13,042 bases of DNA from an uncultured Oscillospiraceae bacterium (GCA_934446565.1 CAKSEO010000063.1:1-13042); one strand, 5' to 3'; numbered from the stretch's first letter, positions 4,851 to 12,200 are shown. A program made the numbers and translations. The notes: a model not told the origin generated them from the letters alone.

Positions 4851-6857
4851 TTATCTTTCAGAAATGTCGATTCTGACTTTTTCATCGTGAATGTTGACAG
4901 CTCCGTCCGGGAGCTCTTTCTGCCTTGAGGAGGCGTACAGCGTCAGACCGGCGCATTCCACAGGCTTTCCAGTATAGCTGTAGTACAGGGTGATATCAGC
5001 ATTGGAGCTGCTGTTTGCCTTTATGCAGGCGAGCGTCCGTCCGCTGATCTCTGCGACCTCCGCTGCGGGAACTGCCTTTACTGATGGGACGAGCGCCTGA
5101 ACAGCGCTCATGCAGCTTTCCGACAGCATTACCTTTTCAGCAGGTATCATTTCTGTGAGCTCAAGCAGCTGTAACATCCCTGAAAGCTCCAGCTGCGGAG
5201 CGTTTATCAATTCTATTTTCGTTATTCCTTCCCTGGTCAGCAGCTGTGCGAGCTGCTTGGAGCAGGAGGTTTTCCCGCTTATCATTACTGCGGCAGTGCT
5301 GGAACTGTAGACCACCGCCGCACCGCTGCTTCCATCGGAAACGAAGTCGATGCGCTGACGGGAATACATCTCCGAAGAACCGATACATATTATCAACAGA
5401 ATATCCAGCGCGAATGCTGCAAAGGCGTGGCTGGGTCTGACTTTCAGAAATGCCGTAATAAATAACAGCGCCGGAGCCGTCAGGGAAAGCAGCGTCATAA
5501 GCGTTCCGGAATCGCAGTCAAACGGCAGCCACGCGCCATCGACAGAGCCGAAAAACGCAAGAATCTCCCGGAAGCAACTCATCACAGCGCCCAGCGGAAC
5601 GGCAAGCCCACTGATACCGCTTATCGCAAACAGCAGTCCGATGGGAAGTCCGGCAGTGAAAAATGGCGAAAGCGCCAGCGAAGCAGGGACTTCCACAAGC
5701 GAGACACCTCCGAAAACAGAGGAGCACACAGGCAAAACGCATGCCATTGCAGAAAGCGAGAGAAGCAAAGCTTTTTTGACCAACCCAAAAACTTTCTGGA
5801 GCGGATTAGGCGATATACGCAGGATCTTCGGCAGCCTTAACGCCCGGTTGAGACGCGGACCCAATACGGCCGCACCGAAAACTCCCAGCGCCGACATTTG
5901 AAGAGCCGGGTCAGCCGCGGCAAACGGAGTGAATGCCGTCAGAAACAAGAGCGCAGTGCACAGCGAGCCTGTCACGCTTATTTTCCGCAGTAGCAGTACG
6001 GCGCAGCGGGTAAGGATAAGCATAGTACCCGCTCTCATGATGGACGCGCTGAATCCGAACATCACAGACAGGATAACAGCGGCTGCAATGGAAAGCCACG
6101 CAGCTTTCCGGCGGCTCTTCTTTCCGAACAGCTCGCAGAGTATCGTTATGAAAATGGTGATGTGCGCACCTGAAACAGCGGTCATATAGTTGACGCCACT
6201 GTAGAGGATATCGCGCTCCAGCTGCATGGGAAATCCGCTGCGGATACCAAGTATCAGCCCCTTGCACAGCTCCGCTTCATCGCCGCCTATCACGTCGAAA
6301 CGGCTTGCCATCGCGGAGCGGAGTTCACCCAGATGATACAGCAGGCTGAAATGATTGCTGCGGCTGTAGAGCTGTGTTATCGTTCCGGAAAGCACCACGC
6401 CGTCTGAAAGCGTGAAAATATTGTCCTCCGGCTTTTCAAGCGAAAAATCCGCGTCAAGGCTGTCTCCGATATCGAACGCGGATTCTCCTGAAATGCTGAC
6501 GAGCGCCGGTTTCCCGTCAAGGAAACACAGAGCTCTCCCGGCGTTCCACCTGTCGCTGGAATAGTTCACGCTGACCACCCGGCATTCCATGCGGACGTCG
6601 CTTCCGACCAGGTCCTCAAGCGGGGCGGCATAGCAAAGCTGCCATGTGGTCATGCTGATAAGCCCGAAGAGCAGTCCCGCCGCAAGGAACTGCTGTTTCC
6701 GCCGGACGAGCGACATGATCAACAGCAGCACTGCTACAGATATGCCGACAAATTTTGCTAAGGGTTCAGCGAAGCAGGCTGCGATACAGCCCGTGAAAAC
6801 GCCAAGACCCAGCCCGGCGCAGGGCGTATCAAATTCGGCGATGATTTTTTTGTTCAT
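4851..6857 (-). CDS. comEC: ComEC/Rec2-family DNA channel with degenerate C-terminal domain
   Basis: ComEC forms the inner-membrane channel for single-stranded DNA uptake. Of 668 residues, 1-75 hold N-terminal membrane segments, 85-165 an OB-like region, and about 195-490 the Competence domain, with LILGIRSGFP (201-210), the signature AVSGAHI (227-233) and SASIMRAG (270-277). The last 150 residues sit where family members have a metallo-beta-lactamase domain. The expected metal-binding HxHxDH is absent: the corresponding stretch reads ELINAPQLELSGM (549-561), with no His or Asp ligands. The tail is also shorter than usual (full members are about 750-800 residues). The channel may be intact but nuclease activity unlikely. 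The start at 6857 has no visible ribosome binding site, and a hairpin lies just upstream. Placement between ybaB and recR is unusual. Confidence 0.88.
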   Translation of the reverse strand: MNKKIIAEFDTPCAGLGLGVFTGCIAACFAEPLAKFVGISVAVLLLIMSLVRRKQQFLAAGLLFGLISMTTWQLCYAAPLEDLVGSDVRMECRVVSVNYSSDRWNAGRALCFLDGKPALVSISGESAFDIGDSLDADFSLEKPEDNIFTLSDGVVLSGTITQLYSRSNHFSLLYHLGELRSAMASRFDVIGGDEAELCKGLILGIRSGFPMQLERDILYSGVNYMTAVSGAHITIFITILCELFGKKSRRKAAWLSIAAAVILSVMFGFSASIMRAGTMLILTRCAVLLLRKISVTGSLCTALLFLTAFTPFAAADPALQMSALGVFGAAVLGPRLNRALRLPKILRISPNPLQKVFGLVKKALLLSLSAMACVLPVCSSVFGGVSLVEVPASLALSPFFTAGLPIGLLFAISGISGLAVPLGAVMSCFREILAFFGSVDGAWLPFDCDSGTLMTLLSLTAPALLFITAFLKVRPSHAFAAFALDILLIICIGSSEMYSRQRIDFVSDGSSGAAVVYSSSTAAVMISGKTSCSKQLAQLLTREGITKIELINAPQLELSGMLQLLELTEMIPAEKVMLSESCMSAVQALVPSVKAVPAAEVAEISGRTLACIKANSSSNADITLYYSYTGKPVECAGLTLYASSRQKELPDGAVNIHDEKVRIDISER

Positions 6858-6867
6858 ACAGATGAAA

Positions 6868-6889
6868 GGGCGGATCGAAAGACCCGCCC
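6868..6889 (-). promoter_or_regulatory. Hairpin in the ybaB-comEC gap
   Basis: On the transcribed (minus) strand GGGCGGGTC pairs with GATCCGCCC over a TTTC loop, a 9-bp stem including one G-U pair. The matching + strand stem has a mismatch there, favouring function in the minus strand RNA. It ends 10 bases before the comEC ATG, followed by only three T residues. It could attenuate, protect an mRNA end or limit comEC translation, as no Shine-Dalgarno sequence is visible. Confidence 0.5.
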
Positions 6890-6912
6890 GTGATTTATTT
6901 TCTTGTGGGCGA

Positions 6913-7260
6913 TCAGATGAAGCCGGGGAAGGAAACGCCGCCGGTCACCTTTTCCATCTCTGCTGCGCCGTAATCGTCTACTTCCTTGAGTATCTCGTTA
7001 ACGCCGCTGATGATGAGGTCCTGGAGCATCTCGATATCCTCGGGGTCAACGACCTCGGGCTTGATGGTTACGGACTTGAGCTGCTTGTCACCGGTCATGA
7101 CCAGCTCAATTGCTCCGCCGCCTACCTGCTTGGTGAACTCCTTAACAGCAAGCTCTTCCTGGATCTTGCCGATGTCCTCCTGCATCTTCTGCGCCTTTCT
7201 TACCATCTGGTTCATGTTGGGAGCGGAATTCTGATATCCCTGCGGTAATCTTGCTTTCAT
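6913..7260 (-). CDS. ybaB: YbaB/EbfC-family nucleoid-associated protein
   Basis: YbaB/EbfC proteins are small dimeric DNA-binding proteins of unclear role, encoded next to dnaX and recR in most bacteria. The 115 residues show the family pattern: a long N-terminal helix with MNQMVRKAQKMQEDIGKIQEEL, then GGGAIELVMTGDKQLKSVTI and the conserved DPEDIEMLQDLIISGVNEIL. The C-terminus ends in GVSFPGFI, close to the common P-G-hydrophobic end. I chose the ATG at 7260 because it gives the usual length and is preceded by GAAAGGA (about 11 bases away); a frame opening 30 bases earlier would overlap the dnaX end. It lies 16 bases after dnaX and 55 bases before comEC. Confidence 0.95.
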   Translation of the reverse strand: MKARLPQGYQNSAPNMNQMVRKAQKMQEDIGKIQEELAVKEFTKQVGGGAIELVMTGDKQLKSVTIKPEVVDPEDIEMLQDLIISGVNEILKEVDDYGAAEMEKVTGGVSFPGFI

Positions 7261-7276
7261 GTTGGTAATTATCCTT

Positions 7277-9454
7277 TCATTTAATGTCAACTTCTATATT
7301 GAGCCGCCGTGCTTTTTCAAGCAGCTCTTTCACAGGGAGGTCCTTATCCTCCACTGCGGTTTCCTGTTCTTCGCCAACGACGCGGGCGCGGACTTTCTTT
7401 CCGAATGCGCCGCTGAGCTCCTTTTCGAGCTCCTCGCAGCCGTCGCTGGTCATGCCTTGCAGCATGAGATTTCCGGTGTGTATCTCAAGCGCTCCGTCGC
7501 TGTTAACTGTTGCCTTTGAGCCATCCAGCATAGCAGCGTAAAGCGGACTTGGCACTTTCTCTATTATCTGTTCCCATTCCGGCTGAGTAATACTCTGGAG
7601 CTTGTTATAGCCGGAAGCACTGGGAGCGTTTTCCGCAGCATTGTTGGTCTCGGACCTTGCCGTTTCGGTTTTCTGCTCCTTGACGGGTCGGGGAGTGGGA
7701 GCGGTCTGTACAGCCTGTGAGACCTGAGAGGTATGCGCTGGCTTAGCGGATTCTGGCGCTATAGCGAATTCCCTCTGGGGGACGAACTCCATCGGAGGCT
7801 CCTCCGGCGGGGGAGCAAAGAAATCGTCCGAAGCGGCGGGAGCGCTGTTCATTTCCGGCATGGGAGGTTCGAACGGCTCAGGCTCTTGGGGAGCAGGCTG
7901 AGCTGGCTGAACGGGTTGAACTGGCACAGTCGGCTTTACTGGTTCAGCGGGTCGGGGTTCCGGGACTGATTTTGCAGGTTTCGCGGTTCCTGAAATATCA
8001 AATGGGAACTCATCCTCAGCCGCCGGTTTAGCTGCCCTGGCAGGCTTTGGAGACTCAGCGGGCTTGACTGGCTCGGTTATTTTTGCGGGCTCAGCAGGTT
8101 TTGCTGGCTCGGCGGGTTTAACTTGCTCAGCCGGTTTGGGCTGTTGAACGGGAGCCGGAGCAGGCGTGGGATCATTCTGCGCGAATATCTCGCGCAGCTT
8201 GTTCACGGTCGCAGCGCGCTTCGGGTCGAGCTTTTCATCCGGAAGTGGCGTAAACTCGCTGCCCATCGGTTTACTTTCGAACGGACGTTCCTGCATTGGC
8301 GGAGCAGATGCAGCAGGCGCAGCGCCGGAAACCTGAGCCGAACGCGTTATCTGTGCTGCCTGCGCCGCAGTCGGCGCGCCGGTACAGAGTTTCACGAAAC
8401 ACATTTCCGCGAGTGTTTTACGGCTGCGGGATCTTGCTATGCCGTCGGAGCATTCCTGGATAAGCGTCAGGCAACGGAGGATATCCTCAAGGGAGAACAG
8501 CCCGGCAAGGCGCTCTATTTCGGGGTGATCGTGAGGCATTGCAGAAAGCAGCGACTTTTCAGCCGGAGCGCTCTTGCATATCATAAGGTCGCGGAAAACG
8601 CCACCTAGCTCGTCCATAAGGCGGGCGATATCCTTGCCGCACCTGTAGAGCTGACCCAGCAGCTGAATGCAACCCGGGATATTCCGCGCCGCAGTCATTT
8701 CCACGAGCTGGTATAGGTTGAAGTTGTCGGCAACTCCGGCGCAGCTTCTTACGGTATCCTCGGTGACGTCGCGGCTGACCGCGATACAGCGGTCGAGCAG
8801 GGAAAGCGCGTCGCGCATTCCGCCGTCGGAAAGCCGGGAGATCATATCTGCGGCGTCCTGCGTGAGGGAGACTCCCTCCTGCTGAGCAATGCTGAGCAGC
8901 CTTGCGGAACTGTCTGCGATCTCTATCCTGCGGAATTCGAACCGCTGGCAGCGGGAAAGAATTGTCGCCGGAACCTTGTGGAGCTCGGTAGTCGCAAGAA
9001 CGAAGATAACATGCGCGGGCGGCTCCTCAAGCGTTTTCAGCAGCGCGTTGAACGCTGCCGGAGAAAGCATGTGCACCTCGTCGAGGATATACACGCGGTA
9101 CTTGCAGCTTACCGGAGTATAGGAAAGCTGGTCCTGGAGTATGTGGACGTCGCTCACGCTGTTGTTGCTCGCAGCGTCAAGCTCGACGATATCGGTGGTT
9201 TCCTCGTTCATGATGTCGCGGCAGTTTTCGCACTGCAGGCAGGGATTACCGCCGACGGGGTGCTTGCAGTTCAGCGCCATCGCGAGTATCTTTGCGCAGG
9301 TGGTCTTACCGGTGCCGCGGCTGCCTGTGAAAAGGTATGCGTGGGCGTTCTGACCCTCTGCTATCTGATTTTTCAGGGTGGTAACTATCTCAGGCTGAGA
9401 AATAACGTCATCAAAGGTTCTCGGACGATATTTTCTATATAATGCCAGATACAC
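7277..9454 (-). CDS. dnaX: DNA polymerase III clamp loader subunit gamma/tau
   Basis: This AAA+ ATPase subunit loads the beta sliding clamp. With a GTG start the protein is 725 residues, opening MYLALYRKYRPRTFDDVISQ, the family's standard N-terminus. Walker A GSRGTGKT (44-51), a zinc module with Cys63, Cys72, Cys75 and Cys78, Walker B VYILDEVHML (121-130), the SRC motif (167-169) and sensor 2 GGMRDALSLLD (211-221) are all present. Residues 375-610 are a Pro/Ala/Glu/Lys-rich linker with repeated KPAEP-like units (437-470); 615-725 form a C-terminal domain. I chose GTG at 9454 because it gives the conserved start; a frame from 9526 begins inside the SRP RNA. The upstream GGGGTGAGG is a weak, close ribosome site. 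No clear slippery sequence for a gamma product is seen. It follows ffs by 33 bases. Confidence 0.96.
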   Translation of the reverse strand: MYLALYRKYRPRTFDDVISQPEIVTTLKNQIAEGQNAHAYLFTGSRGTGKTTCAKILAMALNCKHPVGGNPCLQCENCRDIMNEETTDIVELDAASNNSVSDVHILQDQLSYTPVSCKYRVYILDEVHMLSPAAFNALLKTLEEPPAHVIFVLATTELHKVPATILSRCQRFEFRRIEIADSSARLLSIAQQEGVSLTQDAADMISRLSDGGMRDALSLLDRCIAVSRDVTEDTVRSCAGVADNFNLYQLVEMTAARNIPGCIQLLGQLYRCGKDIARLMDELGGVFRDLMICKSAPAEKSLLSAMPHDHPEIERLAGLFSLEDILRCLTLIQECSDGIARSRSRKTLAEMCFVKLCTGAPTAAQAAQITRSAQVSGAAPAASAPPMQERPFESKPMGSEFTPLPDEKLDPKRAATVNKLREIFAQNDPTPAPAPVQQPKPAEQVKPAEPAKPAEPAKITEPVKPAESPKPARAAKPAAEDEFPFDISGTAKPAKSVPEPRPAEPVKPTVPVQPVQPAQPAPQEPEPFEPPMPEMNSAPAASDDFFAPPPEEPPMEFVPQREFAIAPESAKPAHTSQVSQAVQTAPTPRPVKEQKTETARSETNNAAENAPSASGYNKLQSITQPEWEQIIEKVPSPLYAAMLDGSKATVNSDGALEIHTGNLMLQGMTSDGCEELEKELSGAFGKKVRARVVGEEQETAVEDKDLPVKELLEKARRLNIEVDIK

Positions 9455-9487
9455 ACCCTCACCCCGTTCCGAAAAATCCGCAAAAAA

Positions 9488-9621
9488 TAAATGCTCTCGA
9501 TTATGGGAACAGGCTGACTGCGGCACACAGAGAAATCCGCTTAATGCTGCTCGGTTCCCCGCCTGACATGGTTCACAGCACTCTGTTGCACAGGGTCTGT
9601 CCCCATAAGCGAGAGCATTTA
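9488..9621 (-). ncRNA. ffs: Signal recognition particle RNA (4.5S/scRNA, small type)
   Basis: This RNA binds Ffh and targets membrane proteins during translation. The minus strand holds the conserved domain IV: GTGCTGTGAACC, GTCAGG, a GGAA tetraloop, then AGCAGCATTAAGCG. The three base pairs under the tetraloop are CGG/CCG rather than the usual TCC/GGA, a full compensatory swap that keeps the fold. A 12-bp stem (9488-9499 with 9610-9621, CGAGAGCATTT side) closes the rod. At about 134 nt it is the small form without an Alu domain. The closing stem is followed on its strand by TTATTTTTTG (bases 9481-9488), so it may double as a leaky terminator ahead of dnaX. The scr-dnaX order matches B. subtilis. 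Confidence 0.93.
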
Positions 9622-9648
9622 TTCGTTGTTGTTTGTACTTACCTTTCT

Positions 9649-9677
9649 ATTATACTCTATTTGCCGGAAAAAATCAA
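9649..9677 (-). promoter_or_regulatory. Promoter of the ffs-dnaX operon
   Basis: Reading the minus strand: TTGATT (9677-9672), 17 bases, TATAAT (9654-9649). This strong sigma-A type promoter would start RNA near 9642, about 20 bases before the SRP RNA stem. It is the only clear promoter seen for the block down to recR. Confidence 0.8.
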
Positions 9678-9713
9678 GTGGTTTGTGAAAAAAAGTCGCC
9701 GATCTTACGAAAG

Positions 9714-9744
9714 CAGCGCCGTGACCCTGACGGTTACGGCGCTG
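9714..9744 (-). terminator. Terminator-like hairpin after the GH43 gene
   Basis: CAGCGCCGT pairs with ACGGCGCTG (one mismatch further in, 12 pairs in total) five bases after the GH43 stop codon. On the minus strand only CTTTCG follows directly, with a T7 run about 20 bases further on (9689-9695). It separates GH43 from the ffs promoter, but its efficiency is uncertain. Confidence 0.55.
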
Positions 9745-9749
9745 TGCGA

Positions 9750-11219
9750 TCAATTATAGCTGCATTCGAATCCTGTGAATTCCGCAGTGCCATGAGCCGC
9801 GTAAAGTCCGGTCATGACTCCGGTGAATCCCTCTGCGACCTCGCTGGAAAGGTACTTTGTGCTGCCGTAACCAAGCTGGACATCTCCGCAGAAGAAACTG
9901 TAGCCGTAGTTATCGGCGGTTATCGTCAGCTTTGCGGAATCGCCGCTGATGGAAACCGCGTTCTGGCGGTGCTTTATTCCACCGATGTTCAGCATGAGCA
10001 CTGCGCTGCAGCCGATTTCCGTCTTTTCAAGTAGCAGGTCGTAGTGCTCGTTTTCGGTGATGAGTACGGTCAGACCGCCGACTGTGCCAACGCCGCCGGC
10101 GAGCGTCACAGTGGAGGTCATCTCCATGTTGAAATCGCGCTGGCGCATAGCAACAAATGTCGGGGAATCAACATCGTCAAGCGTAAGTTCAGAACCGTGG
10201 AGCACTGCCTTTTCATCGGAAAGCTCGTAGTTTTCCATCACGGGACGGCGCATAAAGCACCATTCCTTGTCCCAGGAGGTGTTCTTGAAATTGAAAACGC
10301 GCTGTTCGTCCTGGGTGAAATCTCCCTTTATTTCGTAGCTTTCATCGGTGGTGCCATCCTTTCCGCAGGTGAACCATCCGTCAGACCCGAACTGCACCGG
10401 AGTGAGGAACACCTCGCGTCCGAGATGGTGATAGGGGCGCCAGATGTGCTGCTGGCGGAATCCCAGAGACAGCACGTGCCAGTCGCCGTACTTGTCCTGG
10501 ATAAGGTCGCCGTGACCGATACCCTGGATTATGAACGGAGCCTTGTTGCGGTTGGTGAGTACGGGGTTGTGCGGGTTGCTCTCGAACTTGCCCCAGACGG
10601 AACCAGCGCGGGCGCAGGTTATCATGTGACCGTATTCAGTGCCGCCCTCCGCAGCCATGAGGTAATAAGTTCCGTTTATTTTGTAAAGGTGCGGGCTCTC
10701 GAGGTAGCGTCCGCCGGAGCCCTGCCAGATACAGCGGCTGGGGGAAAGCTTCTTTCCGGTCGCGATGTCTATCTCGCACTGGACAACGCCGCCTACGCCG
10801 TTGTCGTCAGCGCCGTTGCTCATGAAGTAGGTGTGACCGTCCTCGAAAAACAGCGACGGGTCGATACCGCCCTGGTCAACGTATATAGGCTCCGACCACT
10901 CGCCGTAGATATCGTCGGTGTAAACGTAGAAATTCTGGTGGGTGGTGTCGTTGGTGGTCACCATGTAGAATCTGCCGTTGTTGCAGCGGATAGTCGGCGC
11001 GAAAACGCCGCCGGAGCTGTTTATTTTGTCGAGCATGACCTGGGTGGGACGGGTGAGTACATAGCCGATCTGTTTCCAGTTAACGAGGTCGGAGCTTTCG
11101 AACAGCGGAACTCCGGGGAAATACTGGAACGAGCTGCACACCATGTAATACTTTCCGTCATGGGCGCAAACGCTGGGGTCGGGGTAGAAACCTTTTAATA
11201 CTGGATTGTGGTATATCAT
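9750..11219 (-). CDS. Glycoside hydrolase family 43 beta-xylosidase/arabinofuranosidase
   Basis: GH43 enzymes are inverting hydrolases of xylo- or arabino-oligosaccharides with a five-bladed beta-propeller. The 489-residue protein opens MIYHNPVLKGFYPDPSV, where Asp14 is the expected general base. GGIDPSLFF places the pKa-modulating Asp at 120, and YLESPHLY the acid Glu at 174. GIGHGDLI (233-240) and the following GDWHVLSLGFR are typical of the xylosidase-type subfamilies (GH43_11/12 by pattern). Residues from about 300 form a beta-sandwich like the xylosidase C-terminal domain, including SPTFVAMRQRDF (352-363). No signal peptide is present, so it acts on imported oligosaccharides. I chose ATG 11219 because AAAGGA lies 10 bases upstream; the ATG at 11240 has no such site. 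Exact substrate is not provable. Confidence 0.93.
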   Translation of the reverse strand: MIYHNPVLKGFYPDPSVCAHDGKYYMVCSSFQYFPGVPLFESSDLVNWKQIGYVLTRPTQVMLDKINSSGGVFAPTIRCNNGRFYMVTTNDTTHQNFYVYTDDIYGEWSEPIYVDQGGIDPSLFFEDGHTYFMSNGADDNGVGGVVQCEIDIATGKKLSPSRCIWQGSGGRYLESPHLYKINGTYYLMAAEGGTEYGHMITCARAGSVWGKFESNPHNPVLTNRNKAPFIIQGIGHGDLIQDKYGDWHVLSLGFRQQHIWRPYHHLGREVFLTPVQFGSDGWFTCGKDGTTDESYEIKGDFTQDEQRVFNFKNTSWDKEWCFMRRPVMENYELSDEKAVLHGSELTLDDVDSPTFVAMRQRDFNMEMTSTVTLAGGVGTVGGLTVLITENEHYDLLLEKTEIGCSAVLMLNIGGIKHRQNAVSISGDSAKLTITADNYGYSFFCGDVQLGYGSTKYLSSEVAEGFTGVMTGLYAAHGTAEFTGFECSYN

Positions 11220-11256
11220 ATCAGGATATTCCTTTCGCATTTTATAGTCTGTTTAA

Positions 11257-11285
11257 ATTATAACACATTTCCTGAGAAACTCCAA
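11257..11285 (-). promoter_or_regulatory. Promoter of the GH43 gene
   Basis: On the minus strand TTGGAG (11285-11280), 17 bases, TATAAT (11262-11257). The -35 is weak, matching three of six consensus bases, while the -10 is perfect. This would suit a promoter needing an activator. Two CCGGACA-type sites lie just upstream of it. Confidence 0.6.
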
Positions 11286-11292
11286 TCAATTT

Positions 11293-11320
11293 CCGGACAA
11301 TAAACAGCACAAAACGGACA
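11293..11320. promoter_or_regulatory. Two direct CCGGACA-type sites upstream of GH43
   Basis: CCGGACA (11293-11299) and ACGGACA (11314-11320) are direct repeats 21 bases apart, two helical turns. They are centred roughly 46 and 67 bases upstream of the predicted GH43 start point. The same heptamer recurs as an inverted pair at 11393-11418. They are probably binding sites for the divergent TetR-family protein or another sugar regulator. Confidence 0.45.
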
Positions 11321-11350
11321 TAATGTTAATTGTTTTATTCAGTGCTTCCC

Positions 11351-11380
11351 TTGACAAAATATGCCCGGATAAGTTATAAT
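11351..11380 (+). promoter_or_regulatory. Promoter of the TetR-family gene
   Basis: A perfect TTGACA (11351-11356) and perfect TATAAT (11375-11380), 18 bases apart. Transcription would begin near 11387, giving a leader of about 50 bases that contains the inverted CCGGACA pair. So strong a promoter for a regulator suggests it is normally held down by autorepression. Confidence 0.8.
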
Positions 11381-11392
11381 AGTAGTGATTGA

Positions 11393-11418
11393 CCGGACAA
11401 AACCGCAGAAATGTCCGG
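11393..11418. promoter_or_regulatory. Inverted CCGGACA/TGTCCGG operator candidate
   Basis: CCGGACA (11393-11399) and its exact reverse complement TGTCCGG (11412-11418) are separated by 12 bases, directly downstream of the predicted transcription start of the regulator gene. The position suits autorepression by a dimer or dimer pair. As RNA the same arms could also form a leader hairpin. Confidence 0.5.
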
Positions 11419-11435
11419 AAAATGGGGGTAAGGGC

Positions 11436-12026
11436 ATGAAACATGACGAGCAGTCGCTACAGACTAAACAAGCGCTGTCCGAAGCGCTGAAAACTATGAT
11501 GAAGAAGAAACCGCTCACCAAGATAACTGTGCGCGAGCTTGTGGAGGTCTGCGGCGTCAACCGCAAGACTTTCTACTATCACTTCGAGGACATATTTTCA
11601 CTGCTGAAATGGACGCTCGACCAGGAAGTCATGTGCATGTTCGGAAATTACGACCTGGTTTCACAGCGGCGCGAGGCGGTGGATTTCGCGCTGGACTATA
11701 TAATTGCCAATCACGATATTCTGCACAATATCGTGCATTCCATAGGCAGGGCGGAGCTTGCGCGGTATTTCTACAACGATATTTACGAGCCTGTCCACAA
11801 GTTGGTGTGCGAGGCTGCGAGGATACATTCCCTGGCAGTTACCGACAGCTACAAGGCGTTTTTGAGCAGGTTCCTGAACGAGGCGGTCGCAGGCGTACTG
11901 CTAGACTGCATTGAGCGCGACTCGCTCGGCACCGTTCCCGGAGAACGTGAGCAGCTCGCAGAGCAGATAACTACCACCCTCACCGGTGCAATACTCGGTT
12001 CTCTCAGCAAGGCGGCGGGAAAGTGA
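11436..12026 (+). CDS. TetR/AcrR-family transcriptional regulator
   Basis: A 196-residue one-component regulator: an N-terminal helix-turn-helix and a C-terminal all-helical ligand and dimer domain. The DNA-binding part is KPLTKITVRELVEVCG (25-40) followed by VNRKTFYYHFEDIFSLL (41-57), the very typical TetR recognition helix. The rest resembles the DhaS-like group common in Firmicutes (TetR_C_33/C_8-type), whose ligands vary. I chose ATG 11436, which follows GGGGGTAAGGG; a TTG 51 bases earlier lies within the predicted leader. It is divergent from GH43, with repeated CCGGACA sites between them, so it likely controls itself and perhaps the xylosidase. No transporter gene is adjacent to suggest the ligand. 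Its 3' end is 3 bases from the convergent small gene. Confidence 0.9.
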   Translation: MKHDEQSLQTKQALSEALKTMMKKKPLTKITVRELVEVCGVNRKTFYYHFEDIFSLLKWTLDQEVMCMFGNYDLVSQRREAVDFALDYIIANHDILHNIVHSIGRAELARYFYNDIYEPVHKLVCEAARIHSLAVTDSYKAFLSRFLNEAVAGVLLDCIERDSLGTVPGEREQLAEQITTTLTGAILGSLSKAAGK

Positions 12027-12029
12027 CTT

Positions 12030-12200
12030 TCACTGCCTGATGTAGATGCCCTGATCCTCGATGTAGTCCTCGAGCTCCTGCTTCATGTCATCGACCCAGT
12101 CGCCGGAGGAGATGTCGGTCGGCGTTTCCGAAGGGGCGTTCTGCTGTGGCGTGTGTGATTCCGATACGCCGGGTATGGATTTCTTTTCCTTGTCGTTCAT
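12030..12200 (-). CDS. Small acidic protein of unknown function (56 residues)
   Basis: The frame starts with ATG preceded by AAAGGAG at an ideal 6-base spacing and ends in TGA three bases from the end of the TetR gene. The product begins MNDKEKKSIPGVSESH, has a Ser/Thr/Pro-rich middle (about residues 8-33) that is probably disordered, and ends in an acidic, likely helical segment around DWVDDMKQELEDYIEDQG (34-51). There are no Cys residues, membrane segments or signal peptide. I do not recognise the family. It is divergent from the phospholipase-like gene, sharing a 78-base intergenic space. The good ribosome site and clean fit into the gap argue for a real gene that length cut-offs would miss. 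Confidence 0.65.
   Translation of the reverse strand: MNDKEKKSIPGVSESHTPQQNAPSETPTDISSGDWVDDMKQELEDYIEDQGIYIRQ

Noticed and set aside
7277..9454. Programmed frameshift in dnaX producing gamma
   Set aside because: I found no A-rich slippery heptamer after the ATPase part; short A runs are only near the two ends of the gene.
9455..9526. Longer dnaX start adding 24 residues
   Set aside because: The extension is encoded inside the SRP RNA and its spacer, and the conserved DnaX N-terminus begins at the GTG at 9454.
10044..11198. 384-codon open frame on the + strand opposite GH43
   Set aside because: It is the antisense shadow of a clearly real GH43 gene, with no ribosome site and no recognisable domain.
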